DNA of 64,000 nt, taken from assembly GCA_039583875.1 (NCBI GenBank), contig CM077147.1, forward strand, positions 112,650,440 through 112,714,439, written 5' to 3'. The stretch is from Platanthera guangdongensis. Its lineage: Eukaryota > Streptophyta > Magnoliopsida > Asparagales > Orchidaceae. A program made the translations under genes and the position numbers. Below, in pieces: positions 52,586-62,384 of the stretch. Below the pieces are notes generated by a model, which did not search any database, was not told the DNA's origin, and saw nothing but the letters and a program-made list of their open reading frames with translations. Numbering within the stretch: position 1 is the first letter of the stretch; every line of letters starts with the position of its first letter.

Positions 52586-55500
52586 TTGAGCAATCCTAAT
52601 GACTTAAGGTGTTCTCAGAAGGGCGACGGTCTTCCGCCGGCATCCACTCCAATTGCTATCCAAGGGTTTGCACTTTTACTCTCGTCACTAAGACAACACT
52701 ACCCACCAAGGTTATTCTACAATTGTAACCTCTAGCGTAACCATTGATCTATCACCCGGTGGTCTTTATAGTATAACCTACTTACACTATGCTAAGTAAG
52801 ATTATGAAAATAAATAGGCTCACTTCATTAGTCCATACCAGCCTATTGATTTTCATAATTTTCTTTAGTCATTAAGACATCTAATTAAATCATTTAATTA
52901 ATCCCCTACGTCATTTAATGCATGAAGTATTACAAATCATAATCCACTGACCTAAAAAATTTTTCCTGAGATGCATCATGGTAAAATATAACTGTCTACC
53001 AAAATTTATAATTTTCTTTTGATTATTTCTAATTATTCCTTAATTAAAACAAAATTCACACAATTGTCATTTTCCAAATGAAGTATAAGGAATACATTAC
53101 TAAAAATTCTAGGAAAATTACGGAGCATATATATCATTAGTATAAGGCTAATGGAAAAGTTTGATTAACCTCTATAATGTAATGGCCTACCACATTAAAT
53201 TCTTAACAAATTACCAAAATGCCATTTTAAGGTTTTTAAAATTACTGATTCATCCAAAAATACTGAGAAAATTATACAAGGTTATTCATACTCAGATATA
53301 TCATCAAGAAATTTTCCAAAATATTCTACTTAGTATTTTCACCAATTTGCCAATTAAATAAAATGAGGGTAAAAAGGAAATTTCCACATAACTCCTATCA
53401 AAATTCTTCAAACAGAGACATACAAATTTTCAGGAGTTAAATATAACATAATATTGACCTTGACAAAAATTGGGGATTTTATCTGAATGATGAACCTATT
53501 TTTACATTTATTTTTCAAAAGTTCTATTATTCCAAATATTCCAAATAATGGGATTTTTGATTCCAAAAATCTCATTATTACAATATGGGGTATAATTCAC
53601 CCTAATGAGCCTCTGAAATCAATACCATGATTTTTGGATGTTCCAAATAGGCTTAATACACAATATTTCAAAATTGGGTATTTACACCCCAAGCCTATAT
53701 ATAACCAACACATGTAAGTGAGTTTACCTAACGTGCATTGGTCCAAATGTGCTGAAATTTTTACCATGCACAAGTATGGTCCCCATGGACATGCCACCAA
53801 AATATGGGGCCATTTGGAGTCGTAACACTCCAAATATTTCATTTATTTAATTTTGTGTATTATGAATAAAACTATAGAAACAGTTTTCCCAAAAATTCTC
53901 AATTTTTGTCAGGAGATAAATATGTCCTAAACAAGCATGCACCCAAAATTTGGGGTCATGTTGATTAATAGTTTGGCTTGGGCATCAAATTGAAGTTCTG
54001 CCCTTGCCTAGGACCAGTCCTAGTAAAAATGACCTACAGGGCAGTATACTGCTCTAAATTACAAGATTAAGGTGGAAAATTAAAGTTAAGAGGTTAAAAT
54101 ACTACTTTCATTTAAGGTTCATGTCTTGGTAATGCATCTAAGAGGCCTAAAATAGCCATGCAATATTACTGAAATAGTGTGACAAATATATATAATACTA
54201 TAGTATTTTATTTTGATTTAATTTAACTAATATGCACGAATCTTAAAGTAAGATAAACGGGATCGGTTCATCGTCCCCAATCAGCCAACGACCCAGATTG
54301 ATTCTGGCTAGCCACCTTGCCCGGCTCTTTCCGGCCAGTTGAGCCACCACCATCGCCGGCGGATGTCGCCACCACCTTCACTGAGGTGGCGGCTAGTGAT
54401 TTCCGGCGATGAGGCCGCCAGAATTGGCTCCTCCGGCGAACCCGAGCAAGAAGTAAAACTCGAAAAAATCGTCATTTCCTCACATGGTATCGGGCTGTCT
54501 CTCCTAAAAGATGTAAAAATCTATTACGAGTAGAGGGGAGGAGAAACAGACCCGAATGGCGGTACGACGCCGAGGTTGGCAGCGGTTGGCCATGGTTGAG
54601 CTTCTCCGGCGATCTACTGCTCAAAATCCTGAATCTCCACCAAAAGCTTTGCTCCAAGACTCGTTCTCCACTCAATTCCACTCTCTGAAGCAGATGGTGT
54701 GGTCGGTTTGAGCTGGAAGTGGCTGTATAGGGAGATATAACCAAGGTGAGCTCGGTTTAGGGCTTTGGAGGCTTCACCCTTGGTGCCATGTGGGCTGCCC
54801 CCATGCTGCCAAATTCTCTGTAATTTACTGAGGAGGCCAGCCAGCACCATTTTGGGCTGATGGAGACAAGGCCAAGTGACCTCTTCTTCTTAACTCACCT
54901 TCTCTCTCCTCCTTTGGGTAAATTCTCCAAAATGCCCCCATGCATGCACTCTCTCCAAAACCAGAGGGGTAGGGATGGTCTTTGTCACTTGGGCTGGCCA
55001 TGGGGCAAGTTTGGTGGGCTTAGCCCTCATTTTCTCTTTTAGGTCAATTATGTTGACTAGGTTGACTTGAGTTGACTTGGTCAACCATGATGAGTGAGCT
55101 GACCCCACTTGGTGGTCATGGGTCTAATGACACCACCCAACTTGGGTTGGGTCAATGTGGTGCCCTACTTGGGCTAATTGGGTGTATAGGTATAGGTTTG
55201 ACCAAATTAGGGCCATGGTTGACTTTGGTCAACTAGGGTCAAAAGGTTGACCTAATGACATGCCCTAAGGTCCACTAAGATTATTTTAGGGTTAGGGCAA
55301 TGTGGTGGGGTGATGGTGTGGCTAGGGTTCTTATTTAGGCTAGTTTGTCTTTGGCCCCTTAGTGTGCCCCACATGGCTACAACCCATTACCTAGGGCCAA
55401 ACCTAGCTAAATTTCCTATCACCCACCCCATGCCTAACCTAATCTAAGTTGAGGGGTCTAAACGTAACATGGGATGTTACACACCAAACACATGACCATA

Positions 55501-56377
55501 CAATATAATCCCTTATTGTGTGATCCATGGTGTTGACTCATGTATAACCTCTCTATTGGGATATACTTCATATTCAAGCACTAGGACTAATTGGAGAAAG
55601 GCTTGTTGCTGTATTCACCAAAGAAGAAGAGAATTCTGTTTAAAGAATTTTACTAAGTACTTTACTCGAGTAGATCCCTACATACTCGAGTGAAATGCTT
55701 AGTTTATACTCGAGTAAAATTATAAGTACTCGAGTAAAGGAATGGGCTCTCGAGTAGCCACATTATAGCTCTCGAGTAGCTAAGGCAACTACTCGAGTAG
55801 ATCCCTTATCATTCTCGAGTTAACAGAATTCCTTCTCCAGAAAATTTTCTAAGTAAATTACTCGAGTAGTCATATAAGTACTCAAGTAGTTTAGTCTTTT
55901 GTCTCGAGTTATAGAAGTCTGGATTTCGTATAATTTTTCCTCACCCGAGTAGTCAAATATATGTACTCGAGTAGTCCATCTACTACTCGAGTAGTCCAGA
56001 GTTTATACTCGAGTAACTAGAATTTCTTCCCTTAGAATTTTTCTAAGTACTTGACTCGAGTAGTTCCTCTACCTCTCGAGTAGTTTATTCATATCCACTC
56101 AAGTAGTATTTCTTATACTCAAGTAGTCAAACAACACATCTCGAGTAACTGTTTTAGCACTCGAGTAAGTCTCCCGGTACTCGAGTAGTTGCTTTTCATT
56201 TCTAGATTTTCTCCAAGTAATTTACTCGAGTAGTTCTCTTCTGGTCACTCGAGTAGTCTTATATAGTACTCGAGTAGGTCAATCTTCACTCGAGTATATC
56301 AGTTTCCTTTTTCAGAAAATTCGTTAAGCCCAGAATTAACAGATTTCTTAATCAGCCTTGACGTGATTGGTCCACGT
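52580..56377. repeat. Duplicated segment, copy 2 (about 3.8 kb)
   Basis: Second copy of 29619-33439. Holds the gypsy-type LTR part (to 55481) and the first part of the G LTR (55482-56377) with its CTCGAG array. No coding sequence. It ends at CCACGT, inside the G-box, where a GC-rich element starts. Confidence 0.93.
55662..56298. repeat. TACTCGAGTA palindrome array, copy 2
   Basis: Counterpart of 32726-33358. Some motifs intact here are CTTGAG in copy 1 (for example at about 55728 and 56010) and one intact in copy 1 is CTCAAG here (about 56099). Confidence 0.9.
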
Positions 56378-57194
56378 TGTTGAAACCGGAACCCGGCTTC
56401 CTGTGGAGCTCGCCCTTGGGGAAAGGGGGTGGTCTCGCGCCTACTTCGCTCCTGCAAGAAAAACGACGAAAGCAAGGAGAAACAGACCCAAGGGCTCAGC
56501 AGGGAGGTCCCACCACAAACCCGGAAGATCTCAGAGCGCTTCCCCTCCTTAGCCTGAAGCCGAGCTAAGGTACTCTCAGAAAGCACTTAAAGATTTTGGA
56601 GAGAAGTGCACAGGGAGAACCTGCTTTCTGGGGTACCCCTTGGGTCCTATTTATAGCTTTTGAAATCCGAACTGCCAATAACCAAAATAACTGACCTGAA
56701 ATTACCAGGAACCCCTTGGCTGGGCATGCCAACAGCCAAACTCCGCTGTTTTGAAGGGCTATGCGCAGACCAGCAGGGGTAAAACAGTAAAAGGTACCTC
56801 TGACCCCCAGGCGAGCTGGGACCCCTGGCCACCTCGGCATGCTCTGCTCGCCCACTGCTGCTGAGTTCCACTGCGAGGGCGCGAGTTGCAGCCCGCTCGG
56901 CGAATGCCGAGCTCGGGGTCGCCGATCGACGATTTCTGGCCGACGGACGTCGAGCTCGGGCTCGCCCTTGCTGATGCCGAGCTCGCCTGCTGCTGCCGAG
57001 CTCCCTTGTGACCTTGCTCGCCGGACACGGGGTTGTACACAATCCCCGCTCTTTTCGAGTTTGTCAAAAAGCTCGGAAAGAAACATCCAACCCGAGTGTG
57101 CGGCGAGCTCTGGCTGGCTAGTTGGAGGGAATCTTCTGGTGGGGGCCACCTGCGCCTATATATATGCACCTGCTATGCTGCCTGGCTCTTGCCA
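56378..57194 (-). repeat. Probable 3' LTR of a Tat-like gypsy element
   Basis: GC-rich sequence bounded by TG (56378, TGTTGAAACCGG) and CA (57193-57194). On the minus strand it has a TATA box (TATAAATAGG near 56656-56647) and ends GGTTTCAACA. The minus-strand sequence before the proposed LTR start, CAGCAGGGGGAA (57206-57195), could be a polypurine tract. A minus-strand Tat element would explain why the genes to the right are on the plus strand: Tat elements are known to carry extra ORFs antisense to pol. The inner boundary is a guess. Confidence 0.4.
57157..57166 (+). promoter_or_regulatory. TATA box for the gene at 57217
   Basis: TATATATATG, 50 bases before the ATG at 57217. It lies within the proposed LTR, so the antisense gene may be driven from the LTR. 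Confidence 0.55.
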
Positions 57195-57216
57195 TTCCCC
57201 CTGCTGCCTTGCCAAG

Positions 57217-58369
57217 ATGACCCTTCCCAAGCAGATTCAAGAGCGCATAGACCGAGCTCACCAGGCTTCCGTGGCTCGCGTTGCCGCGCTGACGGCGGTC
57301 CCCGCGAAAGTTCCTCATATTGACCCCGCCGAGCCGAGATCCAAGAGGACAAAGCCGTTCCCCGAGGCGGTCGAGCCCATCTTCCACGACCTGAGGGCCA
57401 CGCTGGCTCGCGAGACCGGCTCCTCTACTCGAACTATTCTGGAGAATGATAGGGAGGTCGTTGTCGTCGGCAACGATCAGGGCGGCCTACCAGATGACGA
57501 GGGCACCGCGCCGCGGGTCCCTACGCCGCGAGGCGAGGTCACACTCGCCACTTCGCGACTCTCGGCACCAGACAGCCATCCCCGGGATCCGCCGCTCCTC
57601 TTCGGGATCCTGCCTGTGAGCTCGCAGAGGCCAGCTTCACCACATGGCTCCCCTTCTCGGCAAATTGATGCGGCTGCTGGGGGAGGCCTGGGGTCCATTC
57701 CTGTCCCGGGCTTCAAGCTCATCTCGCCGGGGGCTCGCGGCCCAGGTCGCGGGAAGGACCTGAGGTTCATCCCTCCTCGCGTTTCCTTTGAGCCGCCGAG
57801 CTCTTCAGGTCTGCCTCGCTCAACCCTGTGCTTCACTAGCTTTTGCTTCGCTGACGTTTGCCTTTACAGCCCTTCCCAGTCAATCGGCTCTCGAGGAGTC
57901 CTCGCGGGCAGCCCACCATTCTCCCCTCCCGTCTCCGAGCTCGCTGGACTCTTACTTGGGTCCGGGGGTTGATCAGGGCGAGCTGTCGAGGAGGGAGGTC
58001 AAGCTCCTCAAGAAGCTGGTGTGCGGACTGCGCGAGGTGCAAGGAGTCAACGAGATGCTGCAGCGCGACTATGCGCGTCTTGCCGAGGAGGTGCGCCTCG
58101 GCCGACCTGGCGAGTTGATGTCTCCCTCCCGACTCCTGGATGAGATAAACGACGGTCTCTTGGTCGCGCAAAGGAATTCTGGAATGATCCGCGAGCTACT
58201 CCGCGCGCGGCAGCTTGGGGGGCGGGGGTCGCGAGGCCGGGGAGGTAAGTCTGCGGGCTCCTTTGCCGAGCCGACCGGCGCTCGCATCCCGGTGCCCTCC
58301 CTGCTTGCGCGCCCTGTTTTCTGTTCTGAACTTTCCCCTTCTGTGATGAATAACTTAGAACATTCTTAA
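57217..58369 (+). CDS. Unrecognised Tat-associated gene, two exons
   Basis: ATG 57217 (MTLPKQIQERIDRAHQAS). Exon 1 ends at 57808; a 61-base intron (57809-57869, GT...TTTACAG, with a branch-like GCTGACG) joins the frame to the open sequence beginning ALPSQSALEESS. Both frames are open on their own side and the junction is phase 1, which supports splicing. The second exon has a Leu-rich, probably coiled-coil part (LLKKLVCGLREVQGVNEML, LAEEVRLG, LLRARQLG), then TAA at 58367-58369. A good donor (GAG-GTAAGT at 58245) offers another 3' end. AATAAA at 58382 follows the stop closely. I do not recognise the protein; low-complexity Pro/Ser/Arg-rich N-terminal half. Confidence 0.6.
57809..57869 (+). other. 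Probable intron (61 bases)
   Basis: GTCTGC donor, pyrimidine-rich body, GCTGAC branch-like site and TTTACAG acceptor. It joins two frames open on either side. Short for a plant intron. Confidence 0.6.
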
Positions 58370-58381
58370 TTATGTTATTTA

Positions 58382-58387
58382 AATAAA
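58382..58387 (+). terminator. Polyadenylation signal AATAAA
   Basis: Thirteen bases after the stop of the gene at 57217, followed by a GT-containing stretch. Confidence 0.5.
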
Positions 58388-58516
58388 AAGCCGTAATGTT
58401 TGACTTAGCCTCAGTTGGGATGCGCTGGAAGTCGGCGAGCTGGGGTGGCGAGCTGGGGCGGCGAGCTGGGGCGGCGAGCTGCACCGATGTGACAGCCTGC
58501 CTCAGATTCCTTTTCC

Positions 58517-58525
58517 TATAAATAG
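58517..58525 (+). promoter_or_regulatory. TATA box for the gene at 58629
   Basis: TATAAATAG, 112 bases before the ATG at 58629. Just upstream, GGCGAGCTGGGG repeats three times (58433-58476). Confidence 0.6.
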
Positions 58526-58628
58526 CCCCCCCCCTCACCTACCCCCGTACTGTCTTTATTGCTTTGCCTTCCCTTCCCTGCTTTTTCCTTTCTCTGCTCG
58601 CGCAGCGCTTCGCTTCTTCTCTGCGATC

Positions 58629-60128
58629 ATGGGCAAGACCAACCCGGACGCCGATGGCCGCTCCAAATGCGCGGAACACTTCGCAGATTACTGCTTCTTC
58701 CACGGCCACACCAGCGAGGAGGAGCTCGCAGAATTCATAGCCCTGTATGTGCCGCCGGGATTTGAGGCGCCCAGGCCGGGGCCGGGCGAGGCCATCAACA
58801 CGTTCTATGAGAACGAGCTCGCCTTCCCCATCTCGCACTTCGAGGTGGGGCTGCGACTTCCCTTGTGGCCGGAGATTCGGTAGATCCTGAAATACTACGG
58901 GGCCGTCCCCGCGTAGCTGAACTCAAATGCCATCGCCATGATGGTGGCGTTCGCGAGCTACCTCCGGCGGGAGAGGATTGAGTTCAACCTGACGGTGTTC
59001 AGGAAACTCTTCTCCTATAAGGCGACGACGGACGGGGTTGCCTACTTCGGCGGCTCCTTGATCAAAGTTCGCGAGATCGCGAACAAGCACCATACCTGGA
59101 TGACCAAGATCGCCTTCATCAAGGGCGATCTCGGCAACATCCCCTACTCGCCGCAACAAAAAGGCGAGGAGGTGTACCGCCCGCCAGCCGTGTCCGGCAA
59201 CGACGCCGAGCTCCACAAATTCTTCCTCCACAAGGATTTCGAGGTCGCCTTCCTACGGAGGGGCCTCGACGCGCTCCCCCCGGTTCTGCCCGGCGAAGGT
59301 ATGTTCTCCTCATCTTTCCAAGCTCGCCTATTCGCCGAGCTCGGCACATCATCATATCTGAATTTTCTAACCTTTCCAAGTATTTTCCTGCAGGGGAGCG
59401 AATAATCCCCGTGAACCCGCCATTTGCGGACCCGGGGCTTGATACTGACCCCCTTGCTCGCGAGAGGGCGGCGGCAGTGGCCTGTCGAGATGAGGCGGCC
59501 CTCTCACAGCCCTCTTCCGGCAAGAGGCGATCTGAGGACGCGGGGTCGAACCCGCCATCCGGCCCCCGTCAGATGAAAAAGATGCGGAGAGCCCTGCTGG
59601 CTCTGCGGGGGCAACAACAACATCAACATCAGCCCAGCCCCAAGTACATCAGCTCGTCGGAGACTCCTCCCAATGCGTCACCGGGGAGCCCGCTAAAGGA
59701 GACGACCAGCAAGGGCCGAAAGGGTGGCAAGGGCCCTTCCACCTCGGCTGCAATCTCCCCTCCTCCCTCGGCGAAGAGGGCCGCCCGCGAGCGCGCGCCG
59801 CCGAAGCAGCACCCCCTCTTCAACTTCGGCGCGCGCTGGAAGGATTCCGCGGGCGAGCCCATGCTGTAGTGGGACGAGCTCGCTCATTGAGTCTCTGTCT
59901 CCACTCTGCACCCGTCCTGGCACGACCGCGAGCCCGCCACCGGTCACGCCTACGCCCTCGGCTTCGGCCTTTATGGCCGGGAGGATGCCGAGGCCTACAA
60001 GAGGACGACCCTCCGACAGCTCGGCCATGAGGGGCTGCAGTCCCACCTGCGGACTCTGGAGATGCACCACATGTTGGCGCGCCGCAGCTTCGCCATCAGC
60101 CACCAGCTCGAAAAGGCCGAGCAGGCTC
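58629..60128 (+). pseudogene. Tat-associated gene with a putative gypsy-type transposon domain, interrupted by Athila
   Basis: ATG 58629 (MGKTNPDADGRSKCAEHF). The region to about 59290 (LPLWPEIR, ILKYYGAVPA, NAIAMMVAFASYLRRERIEF, FRKLFSYKATTDGVAYFGG, HHTWMTKIAFIKGDLG) resembles the Pfam family called putative gypsy type transposon (Transposase_28), known as an extra ORF of Tat elements; recognition is from memory. TAG at 58881-58883 and 58914-58916 sit where Gln is expected. A 95-base intron (59299-59393, GTATGT...TTCCTGCAG) keeps frame into ERIIPVNPPFADPGLD and a basic/Ser-rich part. After stops near 59868 and 59886 the same frame still codes (GHAYALGFGLYGREDAEAY, SFAISHQLEKAEQA) until Athila inserts at 60129. 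Very GC-rich. Confidence 0.68.
59299..59393 (+). other. Probable intron (95 bases)
   Basis: Donor AAG-GTATGT, AT-rich body, acceptor TTTTCCTGCAG. Phase 1; joins PVLPGE to ERIIPVNPP. AT content is much higher than in the flanking exons, as usual for plant introns. Confidence 0.75.
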
Positions 60129-60129
60129 T

Positions 60130-60149
60130 GATGACTAGTTTTAGTCATC
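60130..60149. repeat. Terminal hairpin at the Athila LTR start
   Basis: Perfect 8-bp inverted arms GATGACTA and TAGTCATC around GTTT, one base in from the LTR end. Confidence 0.85.
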
Positions 60150-61070
60150 GTTTTTGGGTTATTCTAGTAGCTTATTTTCCTAAGTTTTTGTTACAATTAT
60201 GTGTTTTTTGTATGCTTGTTATGATCTTCTTTTTAATTTAATGTTTATGTTATGTTTTGTGGCTATTTTATATTTTATGTTTACCTTTATCTATAAATAT
60301 TATTATAGCTTGTATATTATGTTTAATTTAGTGTTTTATGTATAATTTTATATTATATGTTTAACGTGTGTTTTATTTTATGTGTTATGTTATTTATATG
60401 TTGTATGTTTTATTTATATTATGCATTGTATAATCATTAACTAATGTTTGTATTGTCTCTTTTTTTTTGTAGGTTCAAAGCCCATGCTAATGCACCACTT
60501 CAACACCCATGCAGCCCCCTTCATTGGTGCAGCCCACATGATGCAGCCTTCTCCTTGGAGCAGCCCGAATTTTGAAGATTGATGCAGCCCTCAAGCTCAA
60601 GTCCAACCCATTACATGTAGAACCCGAGCCCATGCAGCCCCTAGCCCCTACCCGAGCCACCAAACAGCCCCTACCCAAACCCAAAGCAGCCCACCTAGCC
60701 TCTACCCGAGCCCATGTAGCCCCCTCTTTCATCTTTTACCATGCATGAACATATCCATGCATGGCCGGCCACCCATGATTATGTCCCTCTCTCCTCCATT
60801 TAATACATGCATGAACTTTCATCCTACATGGCCGAACCCTCCCCTCTCTCTCCCCTTTATTTTCTCTTCCATTTATTCCTCATGCATCCCCCACTCATCC
60901 TCTCTTTCTTATTAATTCCTATCCATGCACCTTGCCACCAATACATTGAACCCACCTCCTCTTTCTTCCCCCTAATTAAATAATATTCATGCACCCTCTC
61001 TATCTTACATGGCCGGCCACCCCCCCTTGCCCCCTCTTCTTCTTTCCATTCTAGAACCTTCTCCCTCATC

Positions 61071-61078
61071 TATAAAAA
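61071..61078 (+). promoter_or_regulatory. TATA box of the Athila LTR
   Basis: TATAAAAA in CTCATCTATAAAAAGAACCC, about 930 bases before the LTR end. Confidence 0.65.
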
Positions 61079-62005
61079 GAACCCATATCCCATGCTTTTG
61101 AAGGAGTTGGATTTTGGGAGAGCAAGTGAAGTACTAGTTCAAGAGAGTGCTTTCTTACATGTTAAGTTCTTATTAGTGTAACTTTGCTTTTGATAGTGTA
61201 ATCTTTTCTTAGGTAGCATAATCTTGTCTCCTTATTATTTTGTACTTCTCCGTTTTTATATATCAATGGAAATGAATTTCTCTTATCTTTCCGTGCTTTC
61301 TTTCTTAACTATGCGTAGCTAATCTTCTTTTAGCATTTGATCATGAGGATCCATGATTTGAAATGAGAATTATTTTTATTTCATAGTTTTATTTTTGTGT
61401 AATTCTACTCGGTCCTTCTTTGAATAATTATTGTGTCGACTCCGTATTTCCGGTATACGGTAGTAGGCTTATGATCTAATATTCGAGTAGCCGAGAGGCT
61501 CGTGGATGTGAAAGATCACTCAAAGAAGGAAGGAGTTGAATGCAACCCTAGAGATAGGACGACGTAAATCCTCCGAATTGGAGTCAAATCCAATAGTGCG
61601 GATCGCCTCGATAATGCAACTTTAGGGTTCTTTGGTTTGTAAAGAGATTTCGATCGAAGAGTCTATAAGTTAGGAGACCTAATGCTCTAGCGAGATTTTG
61701 TCTTATTTTCGGATCCGTCACGGCCGAGTTGGATTTGCAAATTTAAAACTATGCCCTTTTATTTTCTCGTTTCATTTCATGGTGAATCAATGATCGAATG
61801 CTAGCCTTTTTTTATATAAGTTTTCGTCTCGCAATTTATCGTTCATTTTACTTCTTAAAAAATTCTCAAAATCCCAATAGTCTTCCGGTAGGATAATAGT
61901 TAGAGCGCGAGTAGAAGTACTTGACAACCCCGTGTATAAATACGACCTTGGTACTACAATTCGACAGGTACGCTTGCCTGTTCGGGTTTTGGCCCACCAA
62001 GTTTT

Positions 62006-62024
62006 TGGCACCGTTGCCGGGGAA
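62006..62024 (+). other. Primer binding site of the Athila-like element
   Basis: TGGCACCGTTGCCGGGGAA, matching the plant Athila site TGGCGCCGTTGCCGGGGA (Asp tRNA type) with one G-to-A change. Confidence 0.9.
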
Positions 62025-62384
62025 CATTTCTTCGTCAATATTTTGAAAACGCTTGCGCTATTACTTCTACAAAAATCAAAAAAAAAATTATTATTATATT
62101 TATATATTTAAATATTTATAATCAACCCACCTCATTTTAATTTCTACCCCACCTAAAATCTCTCGAAAAGGGTAAGGGGCTTTAAGCGCCACCATTTTAC
62201 CTAGTACCGGGCGAACCCTTCACCGGGTAGTCCTCGGGAAGTTCGAGAGCTAAGCCGTAAAAAAGTCTATTTTCAAAAAAAAAAATCCAAAACAAAAAAA
62301 AACTTTTTTTTCTTTCTTTTTCTTTTCTTTTTCTTTCTTTTCCAAGCTTTCATTCTCATCTTCCCTCGTTTTCTTTACTAGTGC
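62025..62384 (+). other. Athila leader, noncoding
   Basis: A- and T-rich runs (62070-62110, 62275-62345) flank a GC-richer part containing CCCTTCACCGGGTA (62216-62229). The same 14 bases occur inverted near 29497-29510 in the gypsy-type LTR. No ORF. Confidence 0.6.

Larger units (their letters stand above)
60129..61999 (+). repeat. 5' LTR of the Athila-like element (1871 bp)
   Basis: TG at 60129 to CA at 61998-61999, before the primer site. The start is a hairpin: GATGACTA, GTTT, TAGTCATC at 60130-60149. An AT-rich part (to about 60470) is followed by a pyrimidine-rich part with repeated CATGCAGCCC-like units (60500-60730). TATAAAAA at 61071-61078 is the likely TATA box. No ORF of interest. 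Confidence 0.82.

Noticed and set aside
56565..57149. Minus-strand open frame of 194 codons
   Set aside because: High GC lengthens frames on all strands here. It lacks recognisable motifs and overlaps the proposed LTR and its TATA box.
29490..62235. Shared CCCTTCACCGGGTA between the gypsy-type LTR (inverted, about 29497-29510) and the Athila leader (62216-62229) as a sign of common origin
   Set aside because: Fourteen bases with no flanking similarity is too little; it may be chance or a short shared motif.
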